Of a stretch of 13,655 bases of DNA, positions 1 through 8,546 are shown piece after piece. Each line of letters opens with the position of its first letter. Position 1 is the stretch's first letter. The stretch is taken from contig JASHSW010000023.1 of the NCBI GenBank assembly GCA_030038595.1, positions 1 through 13,655 of the forward strand. The letters are read 5' to 3'. The notes beneath the pieces were generated by a model. It worked only from the letters and a program-made list of their open reading frames with translations, had not been told where the DNA came from and made no database searches. A program made the position numbers and the translations under genes. This stretch comes from Methylovirgula sp. (lineage in GTDB: Bacteria; Pseudomonadota; Alphaproteobacteria; Rhizobiales; Beijerinckiaceae).

Positions 1-447
1 TCTTCCTCGCTGCGCTCCGAAGTGGCCGCGATGCGCAAGCTTGTCGCCAAGGAAAAAGGCGAGGACGATCCATTCGACCTCAAATACGCGGCGGGCGGCA
101 TGATGGACGTTGATTTTCTCGGACAGTATCTCTGCTTGCGCTATGCCCGCGAAAACCCGGCGATGATCGATGTCGCGCCAGCCGCGGTGATCGCCAAGGC
201 GGCCGCGTTCGGCTATCTGGCGCGTCCCGCCGCCGATCTGCTCGCCGACGCGCATCGCCTCTTTTCCGACGTCACGCAGGTGCTGCGAACGATTCTGCCG
301 CCGAGCCAACCGCTTCGCGAAGCGCCGGAGGCGGTGAAGCGGCGGCTCGCGGCGGCCGTGGATCTGCCGGATTTTTCGCAGCTCGCGGCCGAACTCGCGG
401 AGATCGGCAGGAAGGTGCGTGCCATATTCGGGCAAGTAGTGGGGTGA
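1..447 (+). CDS. glnE: Bifunctional glutamine synthetase adenylyltransferase/deadenylase, C-terminal fragment
   Basis: This is the last 148 codons of GlnE. The reading frame is open from base 1 and ends in TGA at 445-447, so the 5' end lies outside the window. GlnE adds AMP to, and removes it from, glutamine synthetase in response to PII proteins, which sets ammonium assimilation. The visible part is the helical domain that follows the second nucleotidyltransferase domain. Its signature is FDLKYAAGGMMDVDF at about codons 26-40, matching the family pattern of a K-x3-GG-x2-D-[IV]-[ED]-F core. The rest is a helical tail ending VVG. Neither nucleotidyltransferase active site is in the window. The gene converges on the histidine kinase gene, with only 2 bases between the two stop codons. 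Family assignment is firm; completeness of the gene cannot be judged. Confidence 0.9.
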   Translation, partial: SSSLRSEVAAMRKLVAKEKGEDDPFDLKYAAGGMMDVDFLGQYLCLRYARENPAMIDVAPAAVIAKAAAFGYLARPAADLLADAHRLFSDVTQVLRTILPPSQPLREAPEAVKRRLAAAVDLPDFSQLAAELAEIGRKVRAIFGQVVG

Positions 448-449
448 AG

Positions 450-2798
450 TCAGTGTGCGCTCGCCGCGCTGGGCAGGCTCTGCCGCGGCGGTTGCCTGGG
501 CAGCGCGGCGGCCAAGAGCGACAATTCCGGCACCGTTTCTGTGACTGGCAGATGCACGAGCACGATCGTGCCGCCGCCGAGTTTCGAGCGAATGCGCATC
601 GTGCCGCCGTGCAAGGCCACGAACGAGCGGGCGATGGCGAGGCCGAGTCCGGAACCTTTCATGCCGTTTTCAAGCATCTCGTTCCATTGCTCGAAAGGGC
701 GGCCGAGGCGCGGCAGAGCTTCCGGGGCAATTCCGATGCCGGTATCCTCGACGTAGATGTTCATTGCCCCATGAACGTGGCGGGCGCGCACATTGATGCG
801 CCCCTTTTCCGGCGTGAATTTGACGGCGTTGCGTAACAGCGTCGCGACGACGCGCTCCAGCGCGGCGCGGTCGGCGCGAAGTTTGGCGCGCGGCGCCGCC
901 TGTGTGACGGTGATCTGTTTTTCGCGCGCCGCGACCGCGACCGTCTCGACGGCGGCGGCGATGACGGAATCGATCGCCACTTCGGTCCTTTGCAGCCGCA
1001 CCCGGCCGGCTTCCAACCGCGACATGTCAAGTATATCGGAAATCACGCCGAGAAGATATTGGCCGCTCAGCCGGATGTCCTTGCTGTAATCGACATAGCG
1101 CGGCGAGCCAAGCGCCCCGAACGTTTCGGCCATCATCATTTCGGAGAAGCCGATGATGGCATTGAGCGGCGTACGCAGCTCATGGCTCATGTTGGCGAGG
1201 AACTCGGATTTGGCGCGGTTGGCGTTTTCGGCTTGGGCTTTTTGCTCGAGATATTTTTCGGCGAGTTCGACGAGCTGCTGCGCCTGCTGCTCGAGCGTCT
1301 GCCGCGATTTGCGCAGATCCGCCACGGTCGCCATCAGACGCCGCTCGGAATCCATCAATTGCTCCTCGTGGCGTTTCAGCGCGGTGATGTCGGTGCCGAC
1401 CGAAACATAGCCACCGTCCTTGGTGCGCCGCTCGTTGATTTGCAGCCAACGCCCGTCCGCGAGCCTGGCCTCATACGTCCTGGCATCGGCCGGCGAGTGC
1501 TCGCCCGAAGTGATTTGCGCGACCGGCGGCGCGCCGCCCGCCATGACCTCCCGATAGGCGAGCCCGGCGACGACCGCCTCGTTCGGCAGATTATGGAAGC
1601 GTTGAAACTTGGAATTGCACATGACGAGCCGATTGTCTCTGTCCCACAGGACGAAGGCTTCGGAAACAGCTTCGAGCGCGTCGCGCAGCCGCATGTCGGC
1701 GGTGGCGGTCCGCTCGGCGAGCATTTGCTGCTCGGAAATATCGACGGCGATGCCGACGAGGTGCGGCGGCCGGCCGGCGCCCTCGCGCACAAGCTCGGCG
1801 CGGGCGCGCAGCCAGGTCCAGCCGCCGTCGGCGTTGCGGATTCGAAACGTGTGATCGATCGAGCTCATCTTCGATGCGGCGGCCAGTTCGGTCATGTGGG
1901 CGAGGTCGCCGTCTTGCGGATGAATCAACGCATTGATCTCGCCGAAAGACAGGAAACGTCCGGCGCGCGGCATGCCGAGGATTTCGTACATGGAGTCCGA
2001 CCAATAGATCCGGCCGCGCGATACGTCCCAATCCCAAAGTCCGCAGCGGCCGCGGCTCAGCGCCGTGTCGATGCGCGCCCCGATGCGCTTGCAAGCGAGA
2101 TCGGCTTTGCGAGCGCGCGCCGCCTGCCAGAGATAAGCGAAGGCGAGCGAGCAAACGACGAAAACGGTTATTAGAAGCGCGGCAATGCAACGCAACGCGA
2201 CGTTGCGCCATTCCGCCAGTACGGCATGCATCGGATGAATGAAAGCGATCTGTCCCAAGGGCGCTTTCAAGGTCCGCACCGTCGCCAGCGCGTCGGTTCC
2301 GTCGGCGAGGGTGATGCGCAGAACGCCGGCTTTCTCGGCAAAGGTGGTAAGCAGCTGCGCGCCGCCGAGCCGCTCGAGAAGGCCGCCGCCGATGCCGATT
2401 TCGGGCGGATAGGCGGCGACGATCGTTCCCGTGTCGTTGCTGACGAGCACGCGCTCGCCGTGCGCGAACGCCTGGTCGGGCAGAGATTGGATCAGCGTTT
2501 TGGTCGGATCCTCGGCGGCGGCCTTTTCGATCGCCGCCGCGAAGTCGTTGGTCGTCGCCGCGGCGATGAGATCGAGGTCCAGCATCGCCCTGTTGATGGC
2601 GGCATCACGCGCTTCGATGATGAGGAAACTGGCGGCCGTGGTCAGCGCGGCGATAAAGACTGCGATCATCGCCGGGACGGCACGACGCAACAGGAGGTCA
2701 AAGCGAAACGGAGGCCGCTGAAGCAATCGTCGGTTCGGCGCCGGAGTTTGCGACAAACTCGCACGCGCAAACGCTTCCGCCGCATCCGCACGGATCAT
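450..2798 (-). CDS. Membrane PAS-domain sensor histidine kinase, PleC/DivJ-like
   Basis: A 782-residue hybrid-free sensor kinase. TM1 is at about 41-62 and TM2 at about 200-225, enclosing a periplasmic region of about 137 residues. Two PAS domains follow (about 250-360 and 371-476), then a coiled coil (477-530). The HisKA domain has the motif NMSHELRTPLNAIIGFSE with the phosphorylated His at 539. The ATPase domain carries N657 (N box), DTGIGI at 685-690 (G1) and GSGLGL at 715-720 (G2), so it looks catalytically intact. The HisKA sequence (FG.LG..RY..Y..DI..SG.YLL.VI.DILDMS.LEAGR) is that of the alphaproteobacterial PleC/DivJ/PdhS kinases, which act on DivK-type response regulators. Orthology to PleC is an inference, supported by the adjacent glnE. 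There is no response regulator beside it. The ATG at 2796-2798 has GAGGGG about 7 bases upstream. The signal sensed is unknown. Confidence 0.9.
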   Translation of the reverse strand: MIRADAAEAFARASLSQTPAPNRRLLQRPPFRFDLLLRRAVPAMIAVFIAALTTAASFLIIEARDAAINRAMLDLDLIAAATTNDFAAAIEKAAAEDPTKTLIQSLPDQAFAHGERVLVSNDTGTIVAAYPPEIGIGGGLLERLGGAQLLTTFAEKAGVLRITLADGTDALATVRTLKAPLGQIAFIHPMHAVLAEWRNVALRCIAALLITVFVVCSLAFAYLWQAARARKADLACKRIGARIDTALSRGRCGLWDWDVSRGRIYWSDSMYEILGMPRAGRFLSFGEINALIHPQDGDLAHMTELAAASKMSSIDHTFRIRNADGGWTWLRARAELVREGAGRPPHLVGIAVDISEQQMLAERTATADMRLRDALEAVSEAFVLWDRDNRLVMCNSKFQRFHNLPNEAVVAGLAYREVMAGGAPPVAQITSGEHSPADARTYEARLADGRWLQINERRTKDGGYVSVGTDITALKRHEEQLMDSERRLMATVADLRKSRQTLEQQAQQLVELAEKYLEQKAQAENANRAKSEFLANMSHELRTPLNAIIGFSEMMMAETFGALGSPRYVDYSKDIRLSGQYLLGVISDILDMSRLEAGRVRLQRTEVAIDSVIAAAVETVAVAAREKQITVTQAAPRAKLRADRAALERVVATLLRNAVKFTPEKGRINVRARHVHGAMNIYVEDTGIGIAPEALPRLGRPFEQWNEMLENGMKGSGLGLAIARSFVALHGGTMRIRSKLGGGTIVLVHLPVTETVPELSLLAAALPRQPPRQSLPSAASAH

Positions 2799-2819
2799 AG
2801 CAGAGCCCCCTCGAGATCA

Positions 2820-2899
2820 ATTCGGATCGATGTGCCGCATCCTTCCGAATCACCCCATCTGAATCCGAGCTTGGCGATTTGTCCAGTAGTTAATGAATC
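2820..2899. promoter_or_regulatory. Possible control region of the histidine kinase: inverted repeat and three GANTC sites
   Basis: The 150-base gap between pepN and the kinase holds three GANTC sites, at 2847-2851, 2861-2865 and 2895-2899. GANTC is the site methylated by CcrM in alphaproteobacteria. A 7-base inverted repeat, ATTCGGA at 2820-2826 and TCCGAAT at 2844-2850, lies just before the kinase ribosome-binding site, and the first GANTC overlaps its right arm. I see no good -35/-10 pair and no full CtrA site, only a TTAAC half-site near 2890-2894. The regulatory role is inferred. Confidence 0.3.
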
Positions 2900-2948
2900 C
2901 TGAAATGAAATTTGATCGGCCGTTCAATTCGCCCGGCAAAAGAGAAGC

Positions 2949-5609
2949 TTAGGCGAGCGAGCGCTCGGCGATATCCTTGACGTCGGGAGACAGATGCGCG
3001 GCAGCCGCGACGCGCCGCAGTGCCGCCTCGGCATGGGCGCGCCGCTGCTCCACGAGCGCCCGCCAGCTTTTGAAAGCTCCGAGAAGCCGCGCCGCGACCT
3101 GCGGATTTTTGGCATCCAGCACCAGAACGATCGTCGCAACGAACTCGTAGCCGCTGCCGTCCGCCGCGTTGAATTGCGTCTGATTGCCCGACGCGAAGGC
3201 GCCGATCAGAGCACGCACCCGGTTGGGGTTGGCAAGCGAAAAGGCTGGGTGGTCCATCAGCCTCTTGACCCGCGCCAGCGTATCCGGTTCGGGAATCGTC
3301 GCTTGCAAAGCGAACCATTTGTCGATCACCAAGGGCTCGCCGGCGTAGGAGCGATAGAAGGATTCGATCGCCGCCTCGCGCGCCGCGCCGGGCTGCATGG
3401 CAATGACCCCGAGCGCGGCGATCTTGTCGGTCATGAACTGCGCGCCCTCGAATTGGCGCAGCGCAAGATCCAGTCCCGCATCCGGATGGGCCGCCGCATA
3501 GAGGTCAAGCGCGGCGTTGCGCAGCGCCCGGCGCCCCGCCGCCGCCGCGTCCGGCGAATACGGGCCATTTTCGGTCAGCTCTTCGTATGTCGCCAGAAGC
3601 TCGCGCGCCAGAGCGCCGCCGATCGCTTCGCGCAGCGCTTTGCGGGCTGCGAAGATGGCGTCGGGATCTACGTTTGCGCCAATCTCGCGGGCGATGTCCG
3701 CTTCGCCGGGCAAGGTAATCACCTGCGCGGCGAATGCCGGGTCGGCTGCGCTGCCCTCGAGCGCGAGATGCAGCGCCGTCGCAAAATGCGGGTCGAACGC
3801 CGGCGTTTGGCCGGCGTGAACGAGATCGACCGAACGCAGAAGCAGGCGAGTCGCGTAGGTCTGCGAGGCCTGCCAGCGGTTGAAACTGTCGCTGTCGTAG
3901 GCAGTAAGCGTGACGAGGTCGCCTTCGTTTGCTGGCTGGGCGAGCCGCACCGGGGCCGAAAAGCCACGCAGCAGCGATGCTACCGGGCGCGACGGCAGGT
4001 TGCGAAAGGTCAGACGGCGGCTCGCGGTCGAGAGCTCGATAACGCCGCTCGAAATCTCCGTCTCGCTTGCGCCGTTCTCGGCCGTGGTAACGAGCGCGCA
4101 ATTCTTTCCGTGCTCGCCGACCAGCCCCAGCTCGATCGGGATGACCAGCGGCTTTTTCTCGTCCTGTCCAGGCGTCTTGTTGCAACTCTGGCGGAAGTCG
4201 AGGGTAAGCGTTTGCGCCCGCTCGTCATAGGTCGATTCGACTTCGACCAGTGGCGTTCCGGCTTGGCGGTACCAAAGCGAGAACTGATCGAGATCGCGGC
4301 CCGAGCTCGCCGCGAAACAGGCGAGAAAATCCTCGACCGTCGCCGCGCTGCCGTCGTACCGCTCGAAATAGAGGTCCATGCCTTTTCGGAAGGCCTCGGC
4401 GCCGATCAGCACTTTCAGCATGCGAATGATCTCGGCGCCTTTCTCGTAGATCGTCGCGGTATAGAAATTGTTGATTTCAAAGTATGAATCCGGCCGTACA
4501 TTATGCGCCAGCGGCCCCGCGTCTTCGGGGAATTGCTGGGCCCGCAGGGTTCTGACGTCGGCGATCCGGCGTACCGCGCGCGAACGCTGATCGGCCGAGA
4601 ACTCATGATCGCGGAAGACGGTCAGGCCTTCCTTGAGGCAGAGCTGGAACCAGTCGCGGCAAGTAATCCTGTTGCCGGTCCAGTTGTGGAAATACTCGTG
4701 CGCGATCACCGCCTCGATCTGCGCGTAATCGGTGTCGGTGGCGGTCTGCGGAGAGGCCAGCACGTATTTGTCATTGAAGACGTTGAGGCCCTTGTTTTCC
4801 ATCGCGCCCATGTTGAAGTCGGAAACGGCGACGATGTTGAACACGTCGAGATCGTATTCCCGCCCAAAGGCCACTTCGTCCCAGCGCATGGCGCGTTTTA
4901 GCGCGTCCATCGCATAAAGCGCGCTCTCCTCCTTGCCGTGCTCGACATAGATACCGAGTGCCACCCGGCGTCCGGAGGCGGTGACGAACGAGTCGTGGAT
5001 CGCACCGAGATCGCCGCCAACGACCGCAAACAGATAGCAGGGTTTTGGATAAGGATCGTGCCAAACCGCGTAGTGCCGAGTCGTGCCGGCGATCTTTGCG
5101 GTTTCAATCAGATTGCCGTTCGAGAGCAAGACCGGCGTTTCGGCGATTTGCGCTTCCAGTCGCGTCGTGTAGACGCTGAGTACGTCGGGACGATCGAGAA
5201 AATAGGTGATGCGCCGAAAGCCTTCCGCCTCGCATTGCGTGCAATAGGCCGACCCGGAACGGTATAGGCCCATTAAAAAGGTATTCGCCGAAGGATTGAT
5301 TTCGGTCTCGACCTCCAACGTAAACGGACGCTGCGGAGGATGGGCGATGGTCAATGCGTCGGGGGTGACGAAATTGGCCCGCACGTCGATCGCGTTGCCG
5401 TCGAGCACAAGGCGCTTCACGTTTAGCCCGTCGCCGTCGAGCGTCAGATCGGCACCGCTGCTTCCCTTCGGGTTGGGACGGATCGAAAGCCGCGCGACGA
5501 CCCGCGTCGCGTGCGGGTCGAGCCCGACGTCGAGATGGACCGTATCGATCAGGTAATCCGGCGGACGGTAGTCGGCGAGCCGGATCGGCTTGGCTATCTC
5601 GGTGCGCAT
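2949..5609 (-). CDS. pepN: Aminopeptidase N (M1 family zinc metallopeptidase)
   Basis: An 886-residue cytosolic M1 aminopeptidase, close to the length of E. coli PepN (870). It removes N-terminal amino acids from peptides in general protein turnover. The exopeptidase motif GAMEN is at 268-272. The zinc site HEYFHNW has His 304 and His 308 as ligands and Glu 305 as catalytic base. The third ligand is Glu 327 (LKEGLT) and the transition-state Tyr is 388 (IYEKGAE). All sit at a constant offset of 7 from the E. coli residues. The N-terminal beta domain begins at once, with no signal peptide. The C-terminal half is the helical domain of the bacterial PepN type. The ATG at 5607-5609 has AAGG five bases upstream. 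The gene runs in the same direction as the transporters upstream and the kinase downstream, with gaps of 101 and 150 bases, so co-transcription is possible but not shown. Confidence 0.97.
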   Translation of the reverse strand: MRTEIAKPIRLADYRPPDYLIDTVHLDVGLDPHATRVVARLSIRPNPKGSSGADLTLDGDGLNVKRLVLDGNAIDVRANFVTPDALTIAHPPQRPFTLEVETEINPSANTFLMGLYRSGSAYCTQCEAEGFRRITYFLDRPDVLSVYTTRLEAQIAETPVLLSNGNLIETAKIAGTTRHYAVWHDPYPKPCYLFAVVGGDLGAIHDSFVTASGRRVALGIYVEHGKEESALYAMDALKRAMRWDEVAFGREYDLDVFNIVAVSDFNMGAMENKGLNVFNDKYVLASPQTATDTDYAQIEAVIAHEYFHNWTGNRITCRDWFQLCLKEGLTVFRDHEFSADQRSRAVRRIADVRTLRAQQFPEDAGPLAHNVRPDSYFEINNFYTATIYEKGAEIIRMLKVLIGAEAFRKGMDLYFERYDGSAATVEDFLACFAASSGRDLDQFSLWYRQAGTPLVEVESTYDERAQTLTLDFRQSCNKTPGQDEKKPLVIPIELGLVGEHGKNCALVTTAENGASETEISSGVIELSTASRRLTFRNLPSRPVASLLRGFSAPVRLAQPANEGDLVTLTAYDSDSFNRWQASQTYATRLLLRSVDLVHAGQTPAFDPHFATALHLALEGSAADPAFAAQVITLPGEADIAREIGANVDPDAIFAARKALREAIGGALARELLATYEELTENGPYSPDAAAAGRRALRNAALDLYAAAHPDAGLDLALRQFEGAQFMTDKIAALGVIAMQPGAAREAAIESFYRSYAGEPLVIDKWFALQATIPEPDTLARVKRLMDHPAFSLANPNRVRALIGAFASGNQTQFNAADGSGYEFVATIVLVLDAKNPQVAARLLGAFKSWRALVEQRRAHAEAALRRVAAAAHLSPDVKDIAERSLA

Positions 5610-5710
5610 GAAGGCCTTGGAAGGTAGTGATCAACAACGCCGGGCGACGATCTGAGGTTCGATCATAGAGCCTCGGCCGCGTCGCGCAAACCCCGCGCAA
5701 TTCTGACGGG

Positions 5711-7000
5711 TTATGCGCCGGCTTTGCGCGACAAAGGAAGGATCGCCTTTTGCACGTAGGCGGCGGCGCCGAAATTGAAGATGCCGAGCAAAGCAAGGAG
5801 CAATGGTTCGGACAAGCCGAAGAGGCGGCTTTGCAGCAGAGCCGTCAGCAGCGTTCCGGCGATGATGTAAACGGCGTTCAGAATGTTGACGGCAGCGATG
5901 GTGCGGGCGCGCCGCTCCGGTGCCGCGACCGCTTGCACGGCTGCGAACAGCGGCACCGAGAAAAGTCCGCCAGCGGCGGCGAGGCCGAGGATGGCGAAGC
6001 CGACGAATAGTCCGCGCGAACTCATGAAAAACGTGGCAAGCGGCAGATCGGCGGCCGTGGATGCGGTAATTCCGCTTGTCGCCGCGCCGAGCGCGACGAG
6101 AAAAATCCCCATGCCGAGCGCCGCAAGCGGCACCGGCGTCAGCGCAATACGGCCGCCGGCGATCCGCGCCGCGGCGAGCGAACCGGCGCCGATCCCGATC
6201 GCGAACAATGCACTGATCGCCGCTTCGACTTCGGTACCGGCGCCGGTCGCATAGCGTACCGCGACGGGCACGAGCGATATGGCGACGGCACCGGTCAGCC
6301 AGAACCAGGAAAGCGCCTGGGCGCTGCGCCAAAGAAAAAGCCCGCGGCGCAGTTCGCCGAGCAGCAAAACGGTCGAAGCAAAGACATTGGCGCGGACGCG
6401 CAAGCCGGGCGCGCCGACGGCGGTCTGCGGAATGAACCAACTCGTCGCAAACGAGCTGAGCGCGATGATCATCAGCAGGAGAGCGATGGTTTGCGGCGGG
6501 ACGTTCCGGTTCGCCGCGAGCGCGCCGGCGATCAGGCCGAAGAGGATGGCGAGGAACGTGGCGCTTTCGACGAGTGCGTTGCCGGCGACGAGTTCGTGGC
6601 GCTTCAAATGATCGGGCAGAAGCCCGTATTTCACCGGGCCGAACAGCGTCGCGATCACGCCGAGGCCGAAGAGCGCCGCGTAGAGCAAAGGCAGGCGATC
6701 GAGCCAAATCCCCGCCGCAGCCACGATCTGCACGAGGATCTCGGCGAATTTCAAAGCGCGCGCAACGGCCGCCTTGTCGTGCGCGTCGGCGATATCGCCG
6801 GCAAGCGCGGAGAGAAGGATGGAGGGCAGGGTGAAGATCCCGATCGCCAGGGTAATCAGCACGCCCGTATCTTTTCCGCCGAGCCGGAATAGAACCAGCA
6901 TCGCGAGCATGTTGCGCACGAAATTATCGTTGAAAGCGGAAAGAAATTGGCACCAGAAGAGCGGTGCAAAACGGCGGGTGCGCAAAAGTTCAAAAAACAT
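5711..7000 (-). CDS. MFS transporter, LplT/Aas lysophospholipid-transporter-like
   Basis: A 429-residue polytopic membrane protein with about 12 hydrophobic segments. The N-terminus reads LLRTRRFAPLFWCQFLSAFNDN and continues with a motif-A-like GDIADAHDK. A central stretch, FGPVKYGLLPDHLKRHELV followed by GNALVESATF, is characteristic of the MFS proteins that flip lysophospholipids inward (LplT, and the N-terminal half of Aas-type fusions). The acyltransferase and acyl-ACP synthetase domains of the fused forms are absent here. The substrate is inferred from family only. I chose the ATG at 6998-7000 because the conserved region starts right after it. The frame stays open to a GTG at 7025-7027, which would add nine residues (MEGSIGRGS) but has a poor ribosome-binding site. 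A tiny ORF with a strong site overlaps this start (6990-7046). The gene is followed by pepN. Confidence 0.85.
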   Translation of the reverse strand: MFFELLRTRRFAPLFWCQFLSAFNDNFVRNMLAMLVLFRLGGKDTGVLITLAIGIFTLPSILLSALAGDIADAHDKAAVARALKFAEILVQIVAAAGIWLDRLPLLYAALFGLGVIATLFGPVKYGLLPDHLKRHELVAGNALVESATFLAILFGLIAGALAANRNVPPQTIALLLMIIALSSFATSWFIPQTAVGAPGLRVRANVFASTVLLLGELRRGLFLWRSAQALSWFWLTGAVAISLVPVAVRYATGAGTEVEAAISALFAIGIGAGSLAAARIAGGRIALTPVPLAALGMGIFLVALGAATSGITASTAADLPLATFFMSSRGLFVGFAILGLAAAGGLFSVPLFAAVQAVAAPERRARTIAAVNILNAVYIIAGTLLTALLQSRLFGLSEPLLLALLGIFNFGAAAYVQKAILPLSRKAGA

Positions 7001-7046
7001 GCTGCCTCGCCCAATGCTCCCTTCCACGCTGTGGGGCGCAATTCAT
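6990..7046 (-). CDS. Possible 18-codon leader ORF overlapping the MFS gene start
   Basis: On the - strand a GAGGAG Shine-Dalgarno (7052-7057) stands five bases before an ATG at 7044-7046. The frame encodes 18 residues (MNCAPQRGREHWARQHVF) and stops with TGA at 6990-6992, eight bases inside the MFS gene, in a different frame. This is the best ribosome-binding site in the gap between the CDF and MFS genes, while the MFS ATG itself has only a weaker GAGG. A ribosome ending here could re-initiate on the MFS start. There is no protein-level evidence, and a chance match is possible in GC-rich DNA. Confidence 0.3.
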   Translation of the reverse strand: MNCAPQRGREHWARQHVF

Positions 7047-7115
7047 GCGCGCTCCTCGGAACGGGCTAAACGTCCAGGCCGGGCATGCGGCCACCGCCGG
7101 AGGCTTAGCACGCTC

Positions 7116-8483
7116 CTAGCGCAAAGGCTCGGCGTGGCCGATAATGCGCAGAATGTTCGGAAATTCGGCCTTCACCCGTTCTTCGAGTTCGTCGACCGCC
7201 TCGTGCGCCGCATCGACGCTCAGCTTCGGATCGACGCGGCAGTGATAATTGACGATCAACCCATCCGGAGTCTGCCGCACCCTGACGTTGTGAATCGCGA
7301 CGACTTTGTCGGCCGCGGATTTGATGAGAGCCGCGGCGATCGCCTTGCGCACGTCTTCCGGCGCATCTTGGCCGGGCAACGCGCGCGGTTCGAGCGGTTC
7401 GATGTGCGTCTCCACCTCGATGTCGGGTCCTAGCTCCTTGCGCGCATCGGATTCGAGTCCGGAGACAATGGCGTGCGCTTGGCCGAGCGGCATGGATCCG
7501 TCGACCTCGACATCGAAGCTGAGCGAAGTTCGGCCGGCAACCTGCTGGACGATCACGTTGTGAACGGAGGCGCGACGCTTCGCGGCAATCAGCAGGACGC
7601 GCTCGAGGACGCTCTCGTCATCGAGTGCGACCGGCGTGGTCGTAACGGTCAGCGTCACGCCCGGGTGCGCGGCGGCGATGGCGGCGCTGACATCGTCTTT
7701 GATCGCCGCCACCTTTTCGAGCGGCAAAGTGCGTGGCACGGAGATTCCGATGTCACCGAGCACTTCTGCGCCCGCCGGACGCAATCGCACGTCGTCGACA
7801 TCGACGACGCCAGGAACATTCGCGGCGACGGCGCGCACATCGCCCGCCAGCCCTTTCGGCGCCGCGTCGATAAGATTATCGACGGCGCGCCGCCCGAGCC
7901 TATAGCCGACCACGGCGATGAACAGGGCAACCGCGAGAGCCGCCAGCGCATCGCCTTGCGGAAACCCGAAGCGCGCCGCGACGAGCCCGAGCAGGGCGAG
8001 GCAGGAACCGACGATGTCGGAGCCGAAGTGCAGGGCATCGGCAGCCAACGCGTCGCTCTTCGTCTCGCGCACGACGCGCGACAAGACTATCGATCGGGAG
8101 ACGTCGACGACAATCGAGACGACAAGAACCCCGAATGCGAAGATATTGGCGTCGATTTCCACCCGCTCGTGCAGCCGCCTTACGGCCTCGAAAAGAATGA
8201 AGATGGCCAACGTGAAGAGAAAGGCAGTTTCGGCGAGCGCGGCCAACGTCTCGACCTTGGCGTGGCCGTAGTTGTGTTCCGCGTCGGCCGGCTTGCCGGC
8301 GATACGCACGGCGTAATAGGTGAGGATCGTGATGCCCGTGTCGGCAAGATTATGGCCCGCCTCGGAGAGCAAAGCGAGCGATCCCGATGAAAGGGCGGCG
8401 ACGAATTTGCCGATCGTCAGCAGCGCGCTCGCAGCGGCGGAGCTGAGCGCGACGCGTTCCTTGATGCTTTGGGCCTTATCCAT
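7116..8483 (-). CDS. Cation diffusion facilitator (CDF) family metal transporter with extended C-terminus
   Basis: A 455-residue CDF-family protein that should export a divalent metal such as zinc in exchange for protons across the inner membrane. The first 205 residues hold six hydrophobic segments. Metal-site pairs are His44/Asp48 in TM2 (GHNLADTG) and His152/Asp156 in TM5 (LHFGSD), both HxxxD, plus the family motif HNYGHAKVE at 70-78. Bacterial CDF proteins are usually about 300 residues with one cytosolic beta-alpha-beta dimerisation domain. Here the C-terminal 245 residues look like three such modules in a row, at about 211-285, 288-366 and 374-455. Modules 2 and 3 share an HNV.V core and all three share spacing. 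Metal specificity cannot be read from sequence alone. The ATG at 8481-8483 has only a weak GGGACGG-type site. It reads away from gloA and toward the MFS gene. Confidence 0.92.
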   Translation of the reverse strand: MDKAQSIKERVALSSAAASALLTIGKFVAALSSGSLALLSEAGHNLADTGITILTYYAVRIAGKPADAEHNYGHAKVETLAALAETAFLFTLAIFILFEAVRRLHERVEIDANIFAFGVLVVSIVVDVSRSIVLSRVVRETKSDALAADALHFGSDIVGSCLALLGLVAARFGFPQGDALAALAVALFIAVVGYRLGRRAVDNLIDAAPKGLAGDVRAVAANVPGVVDVDDVRLRPAGAEVLGDIGISVPRTLPLEKVAAIKDDVSAAIAAAHPGVTLTVTTTPVALDDESVLERVLLIAAKRRASVHNVIVQQVAGRTSLSFDVEVDGSMPLGQAHAIVSGLESDARKELGPDIEVETHIEPLEPRALPGQDAPEDVRKAIAAALIKSAADKVVAIHNVRVRQTPDGLIVNYHCRVDPKLSVDAAHEAVDELEERVKAEFPNILRIIGHAEPLR

Positions 8484-8546
8484 GGCCGTCCCGATCCGTC
8501 TTCGACGAATATGTTGCCGAGCCCGCTGGGATGCGGTTTATCGGTA

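Noticed and set aside
990..4487. Very long + strand frames opposite the kinase (990-2174) and opposite pepN (2994-4487)
   Set aside because: They are antisense to genes with complete conserved motifs, have unusual Arg/Ala-rich compositions and no family similarity; such shadows are expected in GC-rich DNA.
5610..5710. A possible terminator between the MFS gene and pepN (GCGC repeats around a GGGGTTT loop)
   Set aside because: The stem is only four pairs and has no T-tract.
7001..7027. GTG start nine codons upstream for the MFS gene
   Set aside because: No usable ribosome-binding site before it and the extra residues are not family-like; not fully excluded.
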